A stretch of DNA of 6,131 bases from NCBI GenBank assembly GCA_031279175.1, contig JAITJA010000116.1, positions 1 through 6,131 of the forward strand, in the 5' to 3' direction. A program made the translations under genes and the position numbers. The notes below the pieces were generated by a model. The model saw only the letters and a list, made by a program, of their open reading frames with translations. It did not search any database and was not told the origin of the DNA. This document shows positions 1 through 5,949 of this stretch, piece after piece. Numbering within the stretch: the first letter of the stretch is position 1; each line of letters starts with the position of its first letter. Source of the DNA: Odoribacteraceae bacterium (GTDB taxonomy: Bacteria; Bacteroidota; Bacteroidia; Bacteroidales; Marinifilaceae).

Positions 1-1
1 A

Positions 2-40
2 GCGGGAGACGTTAGTACTATCAACTAACCTGTCTCTCGC
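2..40. other. Strong hairpin at the left edge, possibly a terminator stem
   Basis: GCGGGAGAC (2-10) pairs with GTCTCTCGC (32-40) with one G-U pair. Directly inside it, GTTAGT (11-16) pairs with ACTAAC (24-29). The loop is seven bases (17-23) and there is a two-base bulge (30-31), giving about 15 pairs in all. No T-run follows on the plus strand. On the minus strand the sequence after the stem lies outside the window, so this could be the terminator stem of the long minus-strand operon or of a gene further left. It does not match a tRNA or an integron attC core. Confidence 0.5.
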
Positions 41-129
41 GACGCGTTCTTACCTTACTGGGAGGAGATTTCAAGGCCTGACAACAGCATCCTCAACATT
101 AACAGCAGCTTTCATAGCCTTTTGAACTA

Positions 130-361
130 CCTTGTTCACGCTGTGAACAGCCTTGTTTGAAATCCAAACGACCTTGTTTGAAGTTCAAACGACCTTGTTT
201 GAAGTTCAAACAACCTTGTTTGAAGTTCAAACAACCTTGTTTGAAATCCAAACAGCCTTGTTTGAAATCCAAACAACCTTGTTTGAAGTTCAAACAACCT
301 TGTTTAAACTTTAAATTGCCTTGTTTAAAACTTGAAATGGCCATTTCTAATTTTGAAATGG
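130..361. repeat. Tandem array of about eleven 21-bp palindromic units
   Basis: Units begin at 130, 151, 172, 193, 214, 235, 256, 277, 298, 319 and 341. All are 21 bp except the 22-bp unit at 319. The core is TTGTTTGAAGTTCAAACAA preceded by CC, an inverted repeat about a single central base. Units 151-297 are nearly identical: the centre is AAGTT or AAATC, and the last arm ends CAA, CGA or CAG. Edge units differ in sequence yet mostly stay symmetric: GTTCAC/GTGAAC at 135-148, TTTAAA/TTTAAA around 303-315, CCATTTC/GAAATGG at 341-361. A partial unit may precede at 118-129. The array is AT-rich compared with the GC-rich genes nearby and lies past the 3' end of the minus-strand operon. Since 21 bp is a multiple of three and the unit has no stop, both strands read as open frames of seven-residue repeats. 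I regard those as by-products. The function is unknown. Confidence 0.9.
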
Positions 362-382
362 ACATTTTACAACGTCAGGCGC

Positions 383-404
383 CATGTTTAACTTGTTAAA
401 CATG
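383..404. repeat. 22-bp palindrome between the operon end and the array
   Basis: CATGTTTAAC (383-392) and GTTAAACATG (395-404) are perfect inverted copies around a TT centre. As RNA this would be a nine-pair stem with a CTTG loop on the plus strand or CAAG on the minus strand. It starts 47 bp past the stop of the lipoprotein gene. There is no T-run on either side, so it is not a standard intrinsic terminator. It could be a protein-binding dyad, an mRNA 3'-end stabilising stem, or a diverged outlier of the adjacent array, with which it shares the GTTTAA core. Confidence 0.7.
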
Positions 405-451
405 CACTTCGCGTCGTGAATGACGATATTTACAGGATTCTTTCTCCTCGC

Positions 452-1930
452 TCAGTTTTCCATCACGTGGCGCGCCTGGCGTGGTGGCGCGTTAAAAGCT
501 TTAGAGATCGCGGTGGGAGAGATCGTGACGGGCCCGGTCATGAACTCGGGCACGTTAAACGACTTGTAAAGGCGATCGTAGGAGGTAGGGTCGCGTCGCG
601 GGAGAATGAAAGGCTTGGAAGCGCGCCCGTTATCGTCAAAATGAGCGATATACGGACGGGTAAAAGCGCCGTCGTCGCGGCGGGAACTGAAAATGATCCA
701 TCTCCCGTTTGACGACCAGCTGTGGTAGCTTTCCGCCCCCGCGCTGTTTGCCTCCTCCAGCGGGCCATGCTTGCCGGTTTGGAGGTCAACGAGATAAAGA
801 TCGCTCTCGGGATGCCAGACGTGGAATATCCCGAAGTCGCCCAGCGCGAAAAGCAGGTAACGGCCGTCCGGCGAGACGCGCGGGAACGTGGCGCTTTTCC
901 CGAGAATGGCGGCGTCAAAGACGGTTTCCGGCTCGCCAAACTGCCTGGAGACGGGATTAAAGGCGCGACGGAGGATATTGTAACGGATCTCCTTGTAGTT
1001 AACGAGAGCGTTCAGCGAGCGATTGGCGAGCGTGGGGATATACGTTGCCGAGGCGTAATAGAGCGCGCTACCGTCCGGGCTCCAGGTGGGGAAGGTCTCC
1101 AGCTCGCTCGTGTCGTTGGCGATATAGGCGACGGTATTCCGGTCAGCGTCATAGAGAATCAAGTCCGAGACGAGATCTTGCACCTCGACTTTTCGCGTGT
1201 CCGCGGAGTGAAACACCTGCCCCGTCTGGCTCACGGAATACGCGATGAGATTCTCCGTCGGGTGCCAGGCGGGATAGACGCCTCCCGAGACGAGATCTCC
1301 CGTTTTCAACTCCACTTTTACCGCCTTCCCGTCCTTGATGATCACCGTCCCGCCGTTCGTCCCCCTCCCGTGCAGTTGCATCTTGTCGGGGCGATAAGAC
1401 TGGAAGGCGTGGCAATTAATACACAAGCGCCTGTTGTCGCGCGGCGAGACCTTGTTGTTGAAAATGTCGCGTTCGTCGAAAGAGGTGATGTCGCGCTGGC
1501 GGATAGCGAGATCCCAGTAATAAACGTACCCCGGTTCGATGAGGCGGTAAGAGATGTACGGGTCGATGGGGTCCGGCGAGACGCGATCGCGGACGCGGGG
1601 TAGTTTTAACCACTCGCCTTCCCGTTTCAGGTAAATTTCCAGGAAGATAGATTCGCCCTTGTTCTCGTCGAGCAGCGCGCGCCAGGCTTTTAAGGGGAAA
1701 CGGACGACCTGCCCGCGGACGACGATGCTGCCGGAGCGACTACCCCGGGCGACGGTGATGTAATCCCCCGCCTCGAGGAGGATCTTGAAGTTGAGCGGGG
1801 CCACGTTACACGGGATGGTAACCCCGGTGTAGTCCGGGGAAAGGAGGACGGGGAGCGTGATCTCTCTGGCGTCGCGGGGCGGGACGACGGAACAAGAGGT
1901 GAGCGCGAGGGCGATAAGGAGGTATTTCAT
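452..1930 (-). CDS. TolB/PD40-type lipoprotein with a c-type heme motif
   Basis: A 492-residue protein opening MKYLLIALALTSC, a lipoprotein signal with the lipidated cysteine at residue 13, so it is probably tethered to the envelope. Residues 170-174 read CINCH, the CXXCH motif that binds heme c covalently. The second half holds TolB-like beta-propeller (PD40) blades: PAWHPTENLIAYS at 220-232, PTWSPDGSALYYAS at 281-294, PRVSPDGRYLLFAL at 350-363 and HSWSSNGRWIIFSS at 403-416. The PTWSPDG and PRVSPDG blades are the closest to consensus. Related Bacteroidales proteins carry names such as TolB-like or cytochrome c biosynthesis protein, but I know of no proven function. It is the last gene of the operon, starting 6 bp after the DUF6057-like gene, and is probably co-translated with it. 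A redox or sensing role at the envelope is inference. The start is fixed by the signal peptide. Confidence 0.85.
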   Translation of the reverse strand: MKYLLIALALTSCSVVPPRDAREITLPVLLSPDYTGVTIPCNVAPLNFKILLEAGDYITVARGSRSGSIVVRGQVVRFPLKAWRALLDENKGESIFLEIYLKREGEWLKLPRVRDRVSPDPIDPYISYRLIEPGYVYYWDLAIRQRDITSFDERDIFNNKVSPRDNRRLCINCHAFQSYRPDKMQLHGRGTNGGTVIIKDGKAVKVELKTGDLVSGGVYPAWHPTENLIAYSVSQTGQVFHSADTRKVEVQDLVSDLILYDADRNTVAYIANDTSELETFPTWSPDGSALYYASATYIPTLANRSLNALVNYKEIRYNILRRAFNPVSRQFGEPETVFDAAILGKSATFPRVSPDGRYLLFALGDFGIFHVWHPESDLYLVDLQTGKHGPLEEANSAGAESYHSWSSNGRWIIFSSRRDDGAFTRPYIAHFDDNGRASKPFILPRRDPTSYDRLYKSFNVPEFMTGPVTISPTAISKAFNAPPRQARHVMEN

Positions 1931-1936
1931 GGCGCG

Positions 1937-3694
1937 TTAATTTGTTTTTAGATTTTTCACGACGAAATAGTAGTACCAGTAGGTATTCCCGAAAGGCTTT
2001 TCGAGCGCCTTGAGGGAGAGCTCCACCGGCGGTCTCGCTCGCGCGTCGACGAGGGCGACCAGGAAGCGCTCGAAGCGCCTTCGTGTAGCGGGATCGACGC
2101 CCGGTATCGCGTCCTCGTCCCCCTGCTCCAGCCTGGCGAAGAGGAGGGCGGCTTCCCGGGCGTGGAGGGGCGCCGCTATCCCGTTTTGCTCGTAAAGGGG
2201 GAAGAGGGCCTGGAAGCGATCGATTGCCTTTAGCGTGAGCGTGGCGGCGATGGAAAGTTCCAGCGTCTCTCGCGTGTCCGGGGGCGTGTCCCGGTAATAC
2301 TCGAGGAGGAATGGCTCGACCAGTGCTGTTTTTTCCCCGAGCTTGTTGTCGCGAGACGAGAGCCCCCTCGGGAGGAAGGAGGCGTCGAGAAGCGTTGCCG
2401 GTCGTTCGGCGTGACGCCTGTACTCCCGCGCCTCTCTGGCGTGGAAGGGAATCCTTTCCAGCGCCCTGGCATGTTTTAACGCCAGGGAGGATTCCCCGTT
2501 CAGGAGCGCCACGCGGGTCATGACGCGGAGCGCGTCGACGGATATCCCGTGTTGAACGAAGTGTTCCGTGGCCCAGCGGTACGCGTGGTTCAGGTGTCCG
2601 TGATAGAAGAACAAGTCGCACCCCGCGATGTATACCATCCTGGGGTAAGGCGGCATGGCAGCACCCTCGCGGGGGAAGGTAAACATCTCGTCGCATAGCC
2701 GCTGCAACTTGAGCAGGGCCGTGTTGCGGTAAAGAATCACCAGGCGGTCGGGCGCCTTCACGGCGCTCGCGCGTTCCAGGACGACGTCCCAGCGATCGCG
2801 CGCGGCGTGGTATTGCATGGAGAGCAGCGCCTGGAAAGAGGCGTCCCGGTTGGAAAGGAAGAAGACGCCCGCGCACGATAGCAGCAATCCCGCCGCGTTC
2901 GCGCACCGGTAGCGCTTCCCGTCCTTGTCCCGCGCTTTGCTGGCGGCGAGGGCGGCGATGGTGACGAGTGCCCCTGCCAGCGGTAGCCAGTTCCACCACG
3001 CGGCGCCGTGGTTCTCGGGCAGGAGCAGCCCGGCAGTATACGCGTTAAACAAGGAGAGGTTATAACACGACGCGAAGTATAGCAGCGGGTAGGCGATCAC
3101 CCACGCTACCGCCCAGGCAACGTCCCGTCGCCTCCCGCCAACCAGCAGGACGGCAAAGAGCGCGTAAAAGCCTAACAGCGGGTAGCCAACGATCACCGCG
3201 CAGGCGACAAAAGGCCGTCTCCACCGCGTCCATCGCGCTCCCGCCGCGATCAGTAGCGCGAGGAATACGCCCAGCGAGGGGCCCAAGAGGAAATTCTCCC
3301 CCGCCGGGACGAAAAGCACGTGGTCAAGCCGCGTGATCGAGAGAAAGAGGAGCAGCGCGGGGAGGTAAGAGAGAAAACGTGCCGCCGCCGGGAGACGACA
3401 CAGGGAGGCCGTTAACCATCGCGCGCCCGACAACAGGGCCGCGAGCAGTACCGCCCCGGCCAGCGGGTAATAGAAGAGGCGCGTCAGGAAGCTCCCGGCG
3501 AGGCGCGTGGCCATCCCCGGCCACTCCAGCAGTTCCCGGGGGGAGAGCGCGTCGGGGAGGAGCGGCGATAGCTCTTGAACGCGAGCGAAGAAGTCGCGGC
3601 GGTAGATCCCCGCGTAGCAAATGATGAATAGCGCGAACGCGATCGGCTCTACCAGGGCTTTCGCGCGGGCGATGGTGGGATTAGGTTCTTTCAT
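1937..3694 (-). CDS. DUF6057-like multi-pass membrane protein
   Basis: A 585-residue protein starting MKEPNPTIARAK. The first 280 or so residues hold about eight hydrophobic segments, near 15-33, 73-91, 106-122, 135-152, 162-184, 192-211, 233-252 and 264-282. The remainder, about 285-585, is soluble and mostly helical, rich in Ala, Leu and Arg, and may be a repeat-type helical scaffold. It ends with an aromatic patch, FGNTYWYYYFVVKN. This layout fits the DUF6057 family of Bacteroidota, whose function is unknown. The family call is from memory of its architecture and neighbours, not from a search. The frame stays open 26 codons further upstream, but that start would overlap the preceding gene and add a polar stretch, so the ATG at 3694 is preferred. 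It sits 23 bp after the DUF5715-like gene and 6 bp before the heme-motif lipoprotein, which suggests a shared envelope task. Confidence 0.8.
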   Translation of the reverse strand: MKEPNPTIARAKALVEPIAFALFIICYAGIYRRDFFARVQELSPLLPDALSPRELLEWPGMATRLAGSFLTRLFYYPLAGAVLLAALLSGARWLTASLCRLPAAARFLSYLPALLLFLSITRLDHVLFVPAGENFLLGPSLGVFLALLIAAGARWTRWRRPFVACAVIVGYPLLGFYALFAVLLVGGRRRDVAWAVAWVIAYPLLYFASCYNLSLFNAYTAGLLLPENHGAAWWNWLPLAGALVTIAALAASKARDKDGKRYRCANAAGLLLSCAGVFFLSNRDASFQALLSMQYHAARDRWDVVLERASAVKAPDRLVILYRNTALLKLQRLCDEMFTFPREGAAMPPYPRMVYIAGCDLFFYHGHLNHAYRWATEHFVQHGISVDALRVMTRVALLNGESSLALKHARALERIPFHAREAREYRRHAERPATLLDASFLPRGLSSRDNKLGEKTALVEPFLLEYYRDTPPDTRETLELSIAATLTLKAIDRFQALFPLYEQNGIAAPLHAREAALLFARLEQGDEDAIPGVDPATRRRFERFLVALVDARARPPVELSLKALEKPFGNTYWYYYFVVKNLKTN

Positions 3695-3717
3695 GCGCGT
3701 TTCGTGATTAGGGTAAT

Positions 3718-4344
3718 TCAACGGACGGTGATATGGAAACAGATCTGCTTGTACTCGTAGCGGACGTAGCATCGCCGCCTGTCGCGCAAATCCTTTAGCA
3801 CTCCCGCCAGCACGCTCTTGAGCTTGTCGACGGTAGTTGTTTTCTTGCCGAGGGGCGCGTAACGGGCGTGGGCGATATCGAACGTTGTCGCGAAGAGGTG
3901 TGCTGATCGCGCGCTGGCGTTCCCGTTCCCGTCGCGCAACCGTTCCGCGTCATTTTTCGTGCGGAGCAGGCTGGTGACGATCAACGCGTGCGGCGGGAGG
4001 TGTTTTGCCTTCAGTGAATCCTGGAAGTTCCTGGCGATCTCCTCCAGCAGGTCGCGCGCCTCGGGCACGAGGTAAGGGATCGAGTGCGTGAGCTTGTCCA
4101 CCTGGTAGCGGCGACCGGACGTTATTTTCTTTAACGGGCGACTGGCCTTCCCGATCTCCTCGACGGACGCGATCGGGGTAATCCCGCGGAGCGTTGCCGC
4201 CGCGAGATGCTTCTCGTGCATGTCATTGAAAGTCCTCGAGTAATTCCTGAAGTAGACAAACGGCCGCTCGTCATCCTTCTCCCGGCCGCCGCACGCGATC
4301 AGTAGCAACAGGAGCATTGCCGGGAAGCTCTTCCGCGCGATCAT
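3718..4344 (-). CDS. DUF5715-like lipoprotein, possible M15-type peptidase
   Basis: A 208-residue protein beginning MIARKSFPAMLLLLLIACGG, a lipoprotein signal with the lipid cysteine at residue 18. The C-terminal half resembles the metal site of M15 peptidases (D-Ala-D-Ala carboxypeptidase or MepK-like): SLLRT at 125-129 in the place of the usual S-x-x-R-T/S element, SAHLFATTFDI at 147-157 supplying His149 and Asp156, and CFHI at 202-205 supplying His204. His/Asp/His is the zinc triad of that superfamily. The usual glycine after the first histidine (HxxG) is alanine here. Bacteroidales homologues are commonly labelled DUF5715. A role in trimming peptidoglycan stem peptides is plausible but inferred. 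The start lies 1 bp after the aroQ stop, so translation is probably coupled. There is no SD sequence. Confidence 0.75.
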   Translation of the reverse strand: MIARKSFPAMLLLLLIACGGREKDDERPFVYFRNYSRTFNDMHEKHLAAATLRGITPIASVEEIGKASRPLKKITSGRRYQVDKLTHSIPYLVPEARDLLEEIARNFQDSLKAKHLPPHALIVTSLLRTKNDAERLRDGNGNASARSAHLFATTFDIAHARYAPLGKKTTTVDKLKSVLAGVLKDLRDRRRCYVRYEYKQICFHITVR

Positions 4345-4345
4345 C

Positions 4346-4777
4346 TTACCACTCGTTTTCGATCGCGATCACGGCCAGCTCGTACGACGCCAGCCCGAGA
4401 CCGGCGATCACTCCCCGGCAAGCAGCAGTCAGGAACGAGCGATGCCTGAATGTCTCCCGGCGGGCCGTGTTCGAGACATGTACCTCGATGACGGGAGCGG
4501 GAACGGCAGACACCGCGTCGGCCAGCGCGACGGAAGTATGCGTGTAACCGCCCGCGTTGAGCACGATACCGTCGCGGGAAAACCCCGCCTCGTGGATCTT
4601 GTCGATCAGCGCGCCCTCGTGGTTCGACTGGTAATACTCGATGATCGCGCCGGGATGTCTTCCCCGAAGCTCCTCGAGGAAAGTATCGAAGGGGATATCC
4701 CCGTACACCCCTGGTTCTCGCGTCCCCAGGAGATTCAGGTTAGGACCGTTCAGGATTAGAATCTTCTTTTTCTCCAT
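4346..4777 (-). CDS. aroQ: 3-dehydroquinate dehydratase, type II
   Basis: Converts 3-dehydroquinate to 3-dehydroshikimate, the third step of the shikimate pathway to aromatic amino acids, in the cytoplasm. At 143 residues it has the normal length of a type II enzyme, which forms dodecamers. The full signature is visible: LNGPNLNLLGTREPGVYG at 9-26 with Arg20 and the catalytic Tyr25, YQSNHEG at 49-55, LNAGGYTHTSVAL at 73-85 with Asn74 and His80, IEVHVSN at 97-103 with Glu98, His100 and Ser102, and FRHRSF at 110-115 with Arg111. The gene is first in a four-gene minus-strand operon and diverges from xerD. Its stop is 1 bp from the next start. The start is supported by the family's usual N-terminus and an A-rich leader without an SD sequence. 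Confidence 0.97.
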   Translation of the reverse strand: MEKKKILILNGPNLNLLGTREPGVYGDIPFDTFLEELRGRHPGAIIEYYQSNHEGALIDKIHEAGFSRDGIVLNAGGYTHTSVALADAVSAVPAPVIEVHVSNTARRETFRHRSFLTAACRGVIAGLGLASYELAVIAIENEW

Positions 4778-4798
4778 GTTTATTTGATTTAACGCTTA

Positions 4799-4806
4799 CA
4801 AATCTA
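4799..4806 (-). promoter_or_regulatory. Likely -7 element of the aroQ operon promoter
   Basis: On the minus strand this reads TAGATTTG, an exact match to the Bacteroides -7 element TAnnTTTG. It would place the transcript start roughly 15-20 bases before the aroQ ATG. No TTTG is seen at the usual -33 distance (about 19-21 bp upstream), so the call rests on the -7 match and its position. Confidence 0.5.
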
Positions 4807-4857
4807 CACGTTTTTTTTCAACCTCGCGACCGCGGACGGGGAAATGATTACCTTTAG

Positions 4858-4899
4858 CGCGTTGCTCCCCCGTTTACACGCGCCCGGGGCGGCAACGCG
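4858..4899 (+). promoter_or_regulatory. GC-rich hairpin upstream of xerD
   Basis: CGCGTTGC (4858-4865) pairs with GCAACGCG (4892-4899). Inside, CCCC (4867-4870) can pair with GGGG (4886-4889), leaving a 15-base loop. It ends 29 bp before the xerD ATG. A near -7 match, TACCTTTA at 4849-4856 (one mismatch), lies just before it. If that is the promoter, the hairpin would fall in the xerD leader or at the transcript start. It may be an operator dyad or a leader stem. No regulator can be named. Confidence 0.35.
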
Positions 4900-4928
4900 A
4901 AGAAACTACTCACGTTAATTACTTGAAC

Positions 4929-5834
4929 ATGACAACTTGGAAAGAGGCTATCGAGAATTACAAGACACACCTGACGCTGGAGCGAGGACTATCGTGGCAC
5001 TCCGTGAACGCGTACGTGAACGATGTCGTGAAGCTGTCTCGCTTCTGCGATCGCGATACACCACCTGTCCTCCCGCGCGCGGTGACTTACTCGCTGTTGA
5101 AACGTCACCTCGCCAACTTGCACGAAACCGGTATCTGCACGCGCACGCAAGCGCGCAACGTGTCGAGCCTGAAATCATTCTTCAAATACCTCGTGACAGA
5201 CGGGATGCTCACCGTCAATCCCGCGGAGAAGCTCGAGGCGCCGAAAAGCCCGAAAACGCTGCCCGGCGTGCTCTCCATCGACGAGATCGAGAGCATGATA
5301 CGGGCAACAGGGGACGACGACAAGGGGAAACGCGACCGGGCAATCCTCGAGACCCTTTACTCCTGCGGCCTGCGCGTGTCGGAACTGACCCACCTGAAGT
5401 TGTCTAATATCAATTTCAACGGGGGCTTTATTAAGGTGCAGGGGAAGGGCAACAAGGAGCGATTCGTCCCGGTAGGAACGAGGGCAAAGGAGGAGATCCT
5501 CGGCTACCTGAAGATCCGGGAGGAACTCCTGGCGGGAAAGAACGAGGACACGTTATTCCTGAATCGCTTCGGGAAGAAGCTCTCCCGCGTATCGGTCTTC
5601 AACATCATCAAGCAACTGACATTGAAGGCGGGGATCAACAAGGTTGTCTCGCCGCATACTTTCCGTCATTCTTTCGCCTCGCACCTGGTGAACGGCGGGG
5701 CGGATATTCGCGTCGTGCAGGACATGCTCGGGCACGCCTCTATCCTTACATCGGAGATTTACACGCATCTCGATAGCGCGTTCCTGCTCGACACGCTGGT
5801 TAATCACCACCCCAGGGCCAAGAAAAAAAAGTAG
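4929..5834 (+). CDS. xerD: Site-specific tyrosine recombinase XerD (XerC/D family)
   Basis: Xer recombinases act in pairs with FtsK at the dif site to resolve chromosome dimers before division. From the ATG at 4929 the protein has 301 residues, the usual length. The N-terminal SAM-like DNA-binding domain covers about 1-100 and the catalytic domain about 110-300. All catalytic residues are visible: Arg149 in CGLRVSEL, Lys173 in GKGNKERFVPV, His243 and Arg246 in SPHTFRHSFASHL, His269 in LGHASI, and the nucleophile Tyr278 in TSEIYTHLD. These positions lie within one residue of those in E. coli XerD. The protein ends in a lysine-rich tail. An in-frame TTG at 4923 would add two residues, but the ATG fits the family better. 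There is no SD sequence. It is divergent from aroQ. The XerD rather than XerC label follows custom for this locus and is not certain. Confidence 0.93.
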   Translation: MTTWKEAIENYKTHLTLERGLSWHSVNAYVNDVVKLSRFCDRDTPPVLPRAVTYSLLKRHLANLHETGICTRTQARNVSSLKSFFKYLVTDGMLTVNPAEKLEAPKSPKTLPGVLSIDEIESMIRATGDDDKGKRDRAILETLYSCGLRVSELTHLKLSNINFNGGFIKVQGKGNKERFVPVGTRAKEEILGYLKIREELLAGKNEDTLFLNRFGKKLSRVSVFNIIKQLTLKAGINKVVSPHTFRHSFASHLVNGGADIRVVQDMLGHASILTSEIYTHLDSAFLLDTLVNHHPRAKKKK

Positions 5835-5837
5835 CCT

Positions 5838-5853
5838 CCCGCGTTGACGCGGG
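5838..5853. other. Small hairpin directly after xerD
   Basis: CCCGCG (5838-5843) pairs with CGCGGG (5848-5853) around TTGA, 3 bp past the xerD stop. No T-run follows on the plus strand, so it would be a poor xerD terminator. On the minus strand it is followed, after seven bases, by a T-run opposite the lysine codons of xerD, so it may weakly stop transcription coming from the right. A second copy of ACGCGGGCA (5847-5855 and again 5869-5877) offers a competing partner for the left arm. Confidence 0.35.
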
Positions 5854-5912
5854 CAAAACAAGAAAAAAACGCGGGCACGAGGGATACACTGGCAAAAAAC
5901 GCGACAATTAAT

Positions 5913-5943
5913 TTTGTTCGTGTGGTTGTGGAACATATATTCG
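5913..5943 (+). promoter_or_regulatory. Bacteroides-type promoter downstream of xerD
   Basis: TTTG at 5913-5916, a 19-bp spacer, then TATATTCG at 5936-5943 match the Bacteroidota primary promoter (TTTG, about 19 bp, TAnnTTTG) with one mismatch. An overlapping exact -7 match, TAATTTTG at 5909-5916, has no -33 partner. Transcription would start near 5950 and meet the terminator at 6080-6113, giving an RNA of about 160 bases, or reading on into a gene beyond the window. Confidence 0.45.
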
Positions 5944-5949
5944 CGGACA

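Noticed and set aside
2..40. tRNA arm or integron attC site.
   Set aside because: No cloverleaf or T-arm sequence follows, and the core does not match GTTRRRY/RYYYAAC.
130..361. CRISPR array.
   Set aside because: The period is 21 bp with no unique spacers, the repeats are contiguous, and no cas gene is visible.
722..1603. Long open frame of 293 codons on the plus strand opposite the heme-motif lipoprotein gene.
   Set aside because: It is antisense to a gene with a signal peptide, CXXCH and propeller motifs. Its product is Arg/Val/Asp-rich with no recognisable domain, as expected from GC-rich codon bias.
1806..2999. Minus-strand open frame of 397 codons in another frame over the membrane protein and lipoprotein genes.
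   Set aside because: Arg/Gly/Pro-rich low-complexity product, overlapping two better supported genes; a shadow frame.
3695..3772. Upstream start adding 26 residues to the DUF6057-like protein.
   Set aside because: It would overlap the end of the preceding gene and adds a polar segment unlike a membrane protein N-terminus. The ATG at 3694 fits the operon spacing.
4811..4818. Run of eight T in the aroQ-xerD spacer as a plus-strand terminator.
   Set aside because: No stem precedes it and no plus-strand gene ends there; it is more likely AT-rich promoter DNA.
4929..5834. Integrase of a mobile element rather than a housekeeping Xer protein.
   Set aside because: Length, active-site spacing and divergent pairing with aroQ fit a chromosomal Xer recombinase. 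No att repeats, cargo or phage genes are seen.
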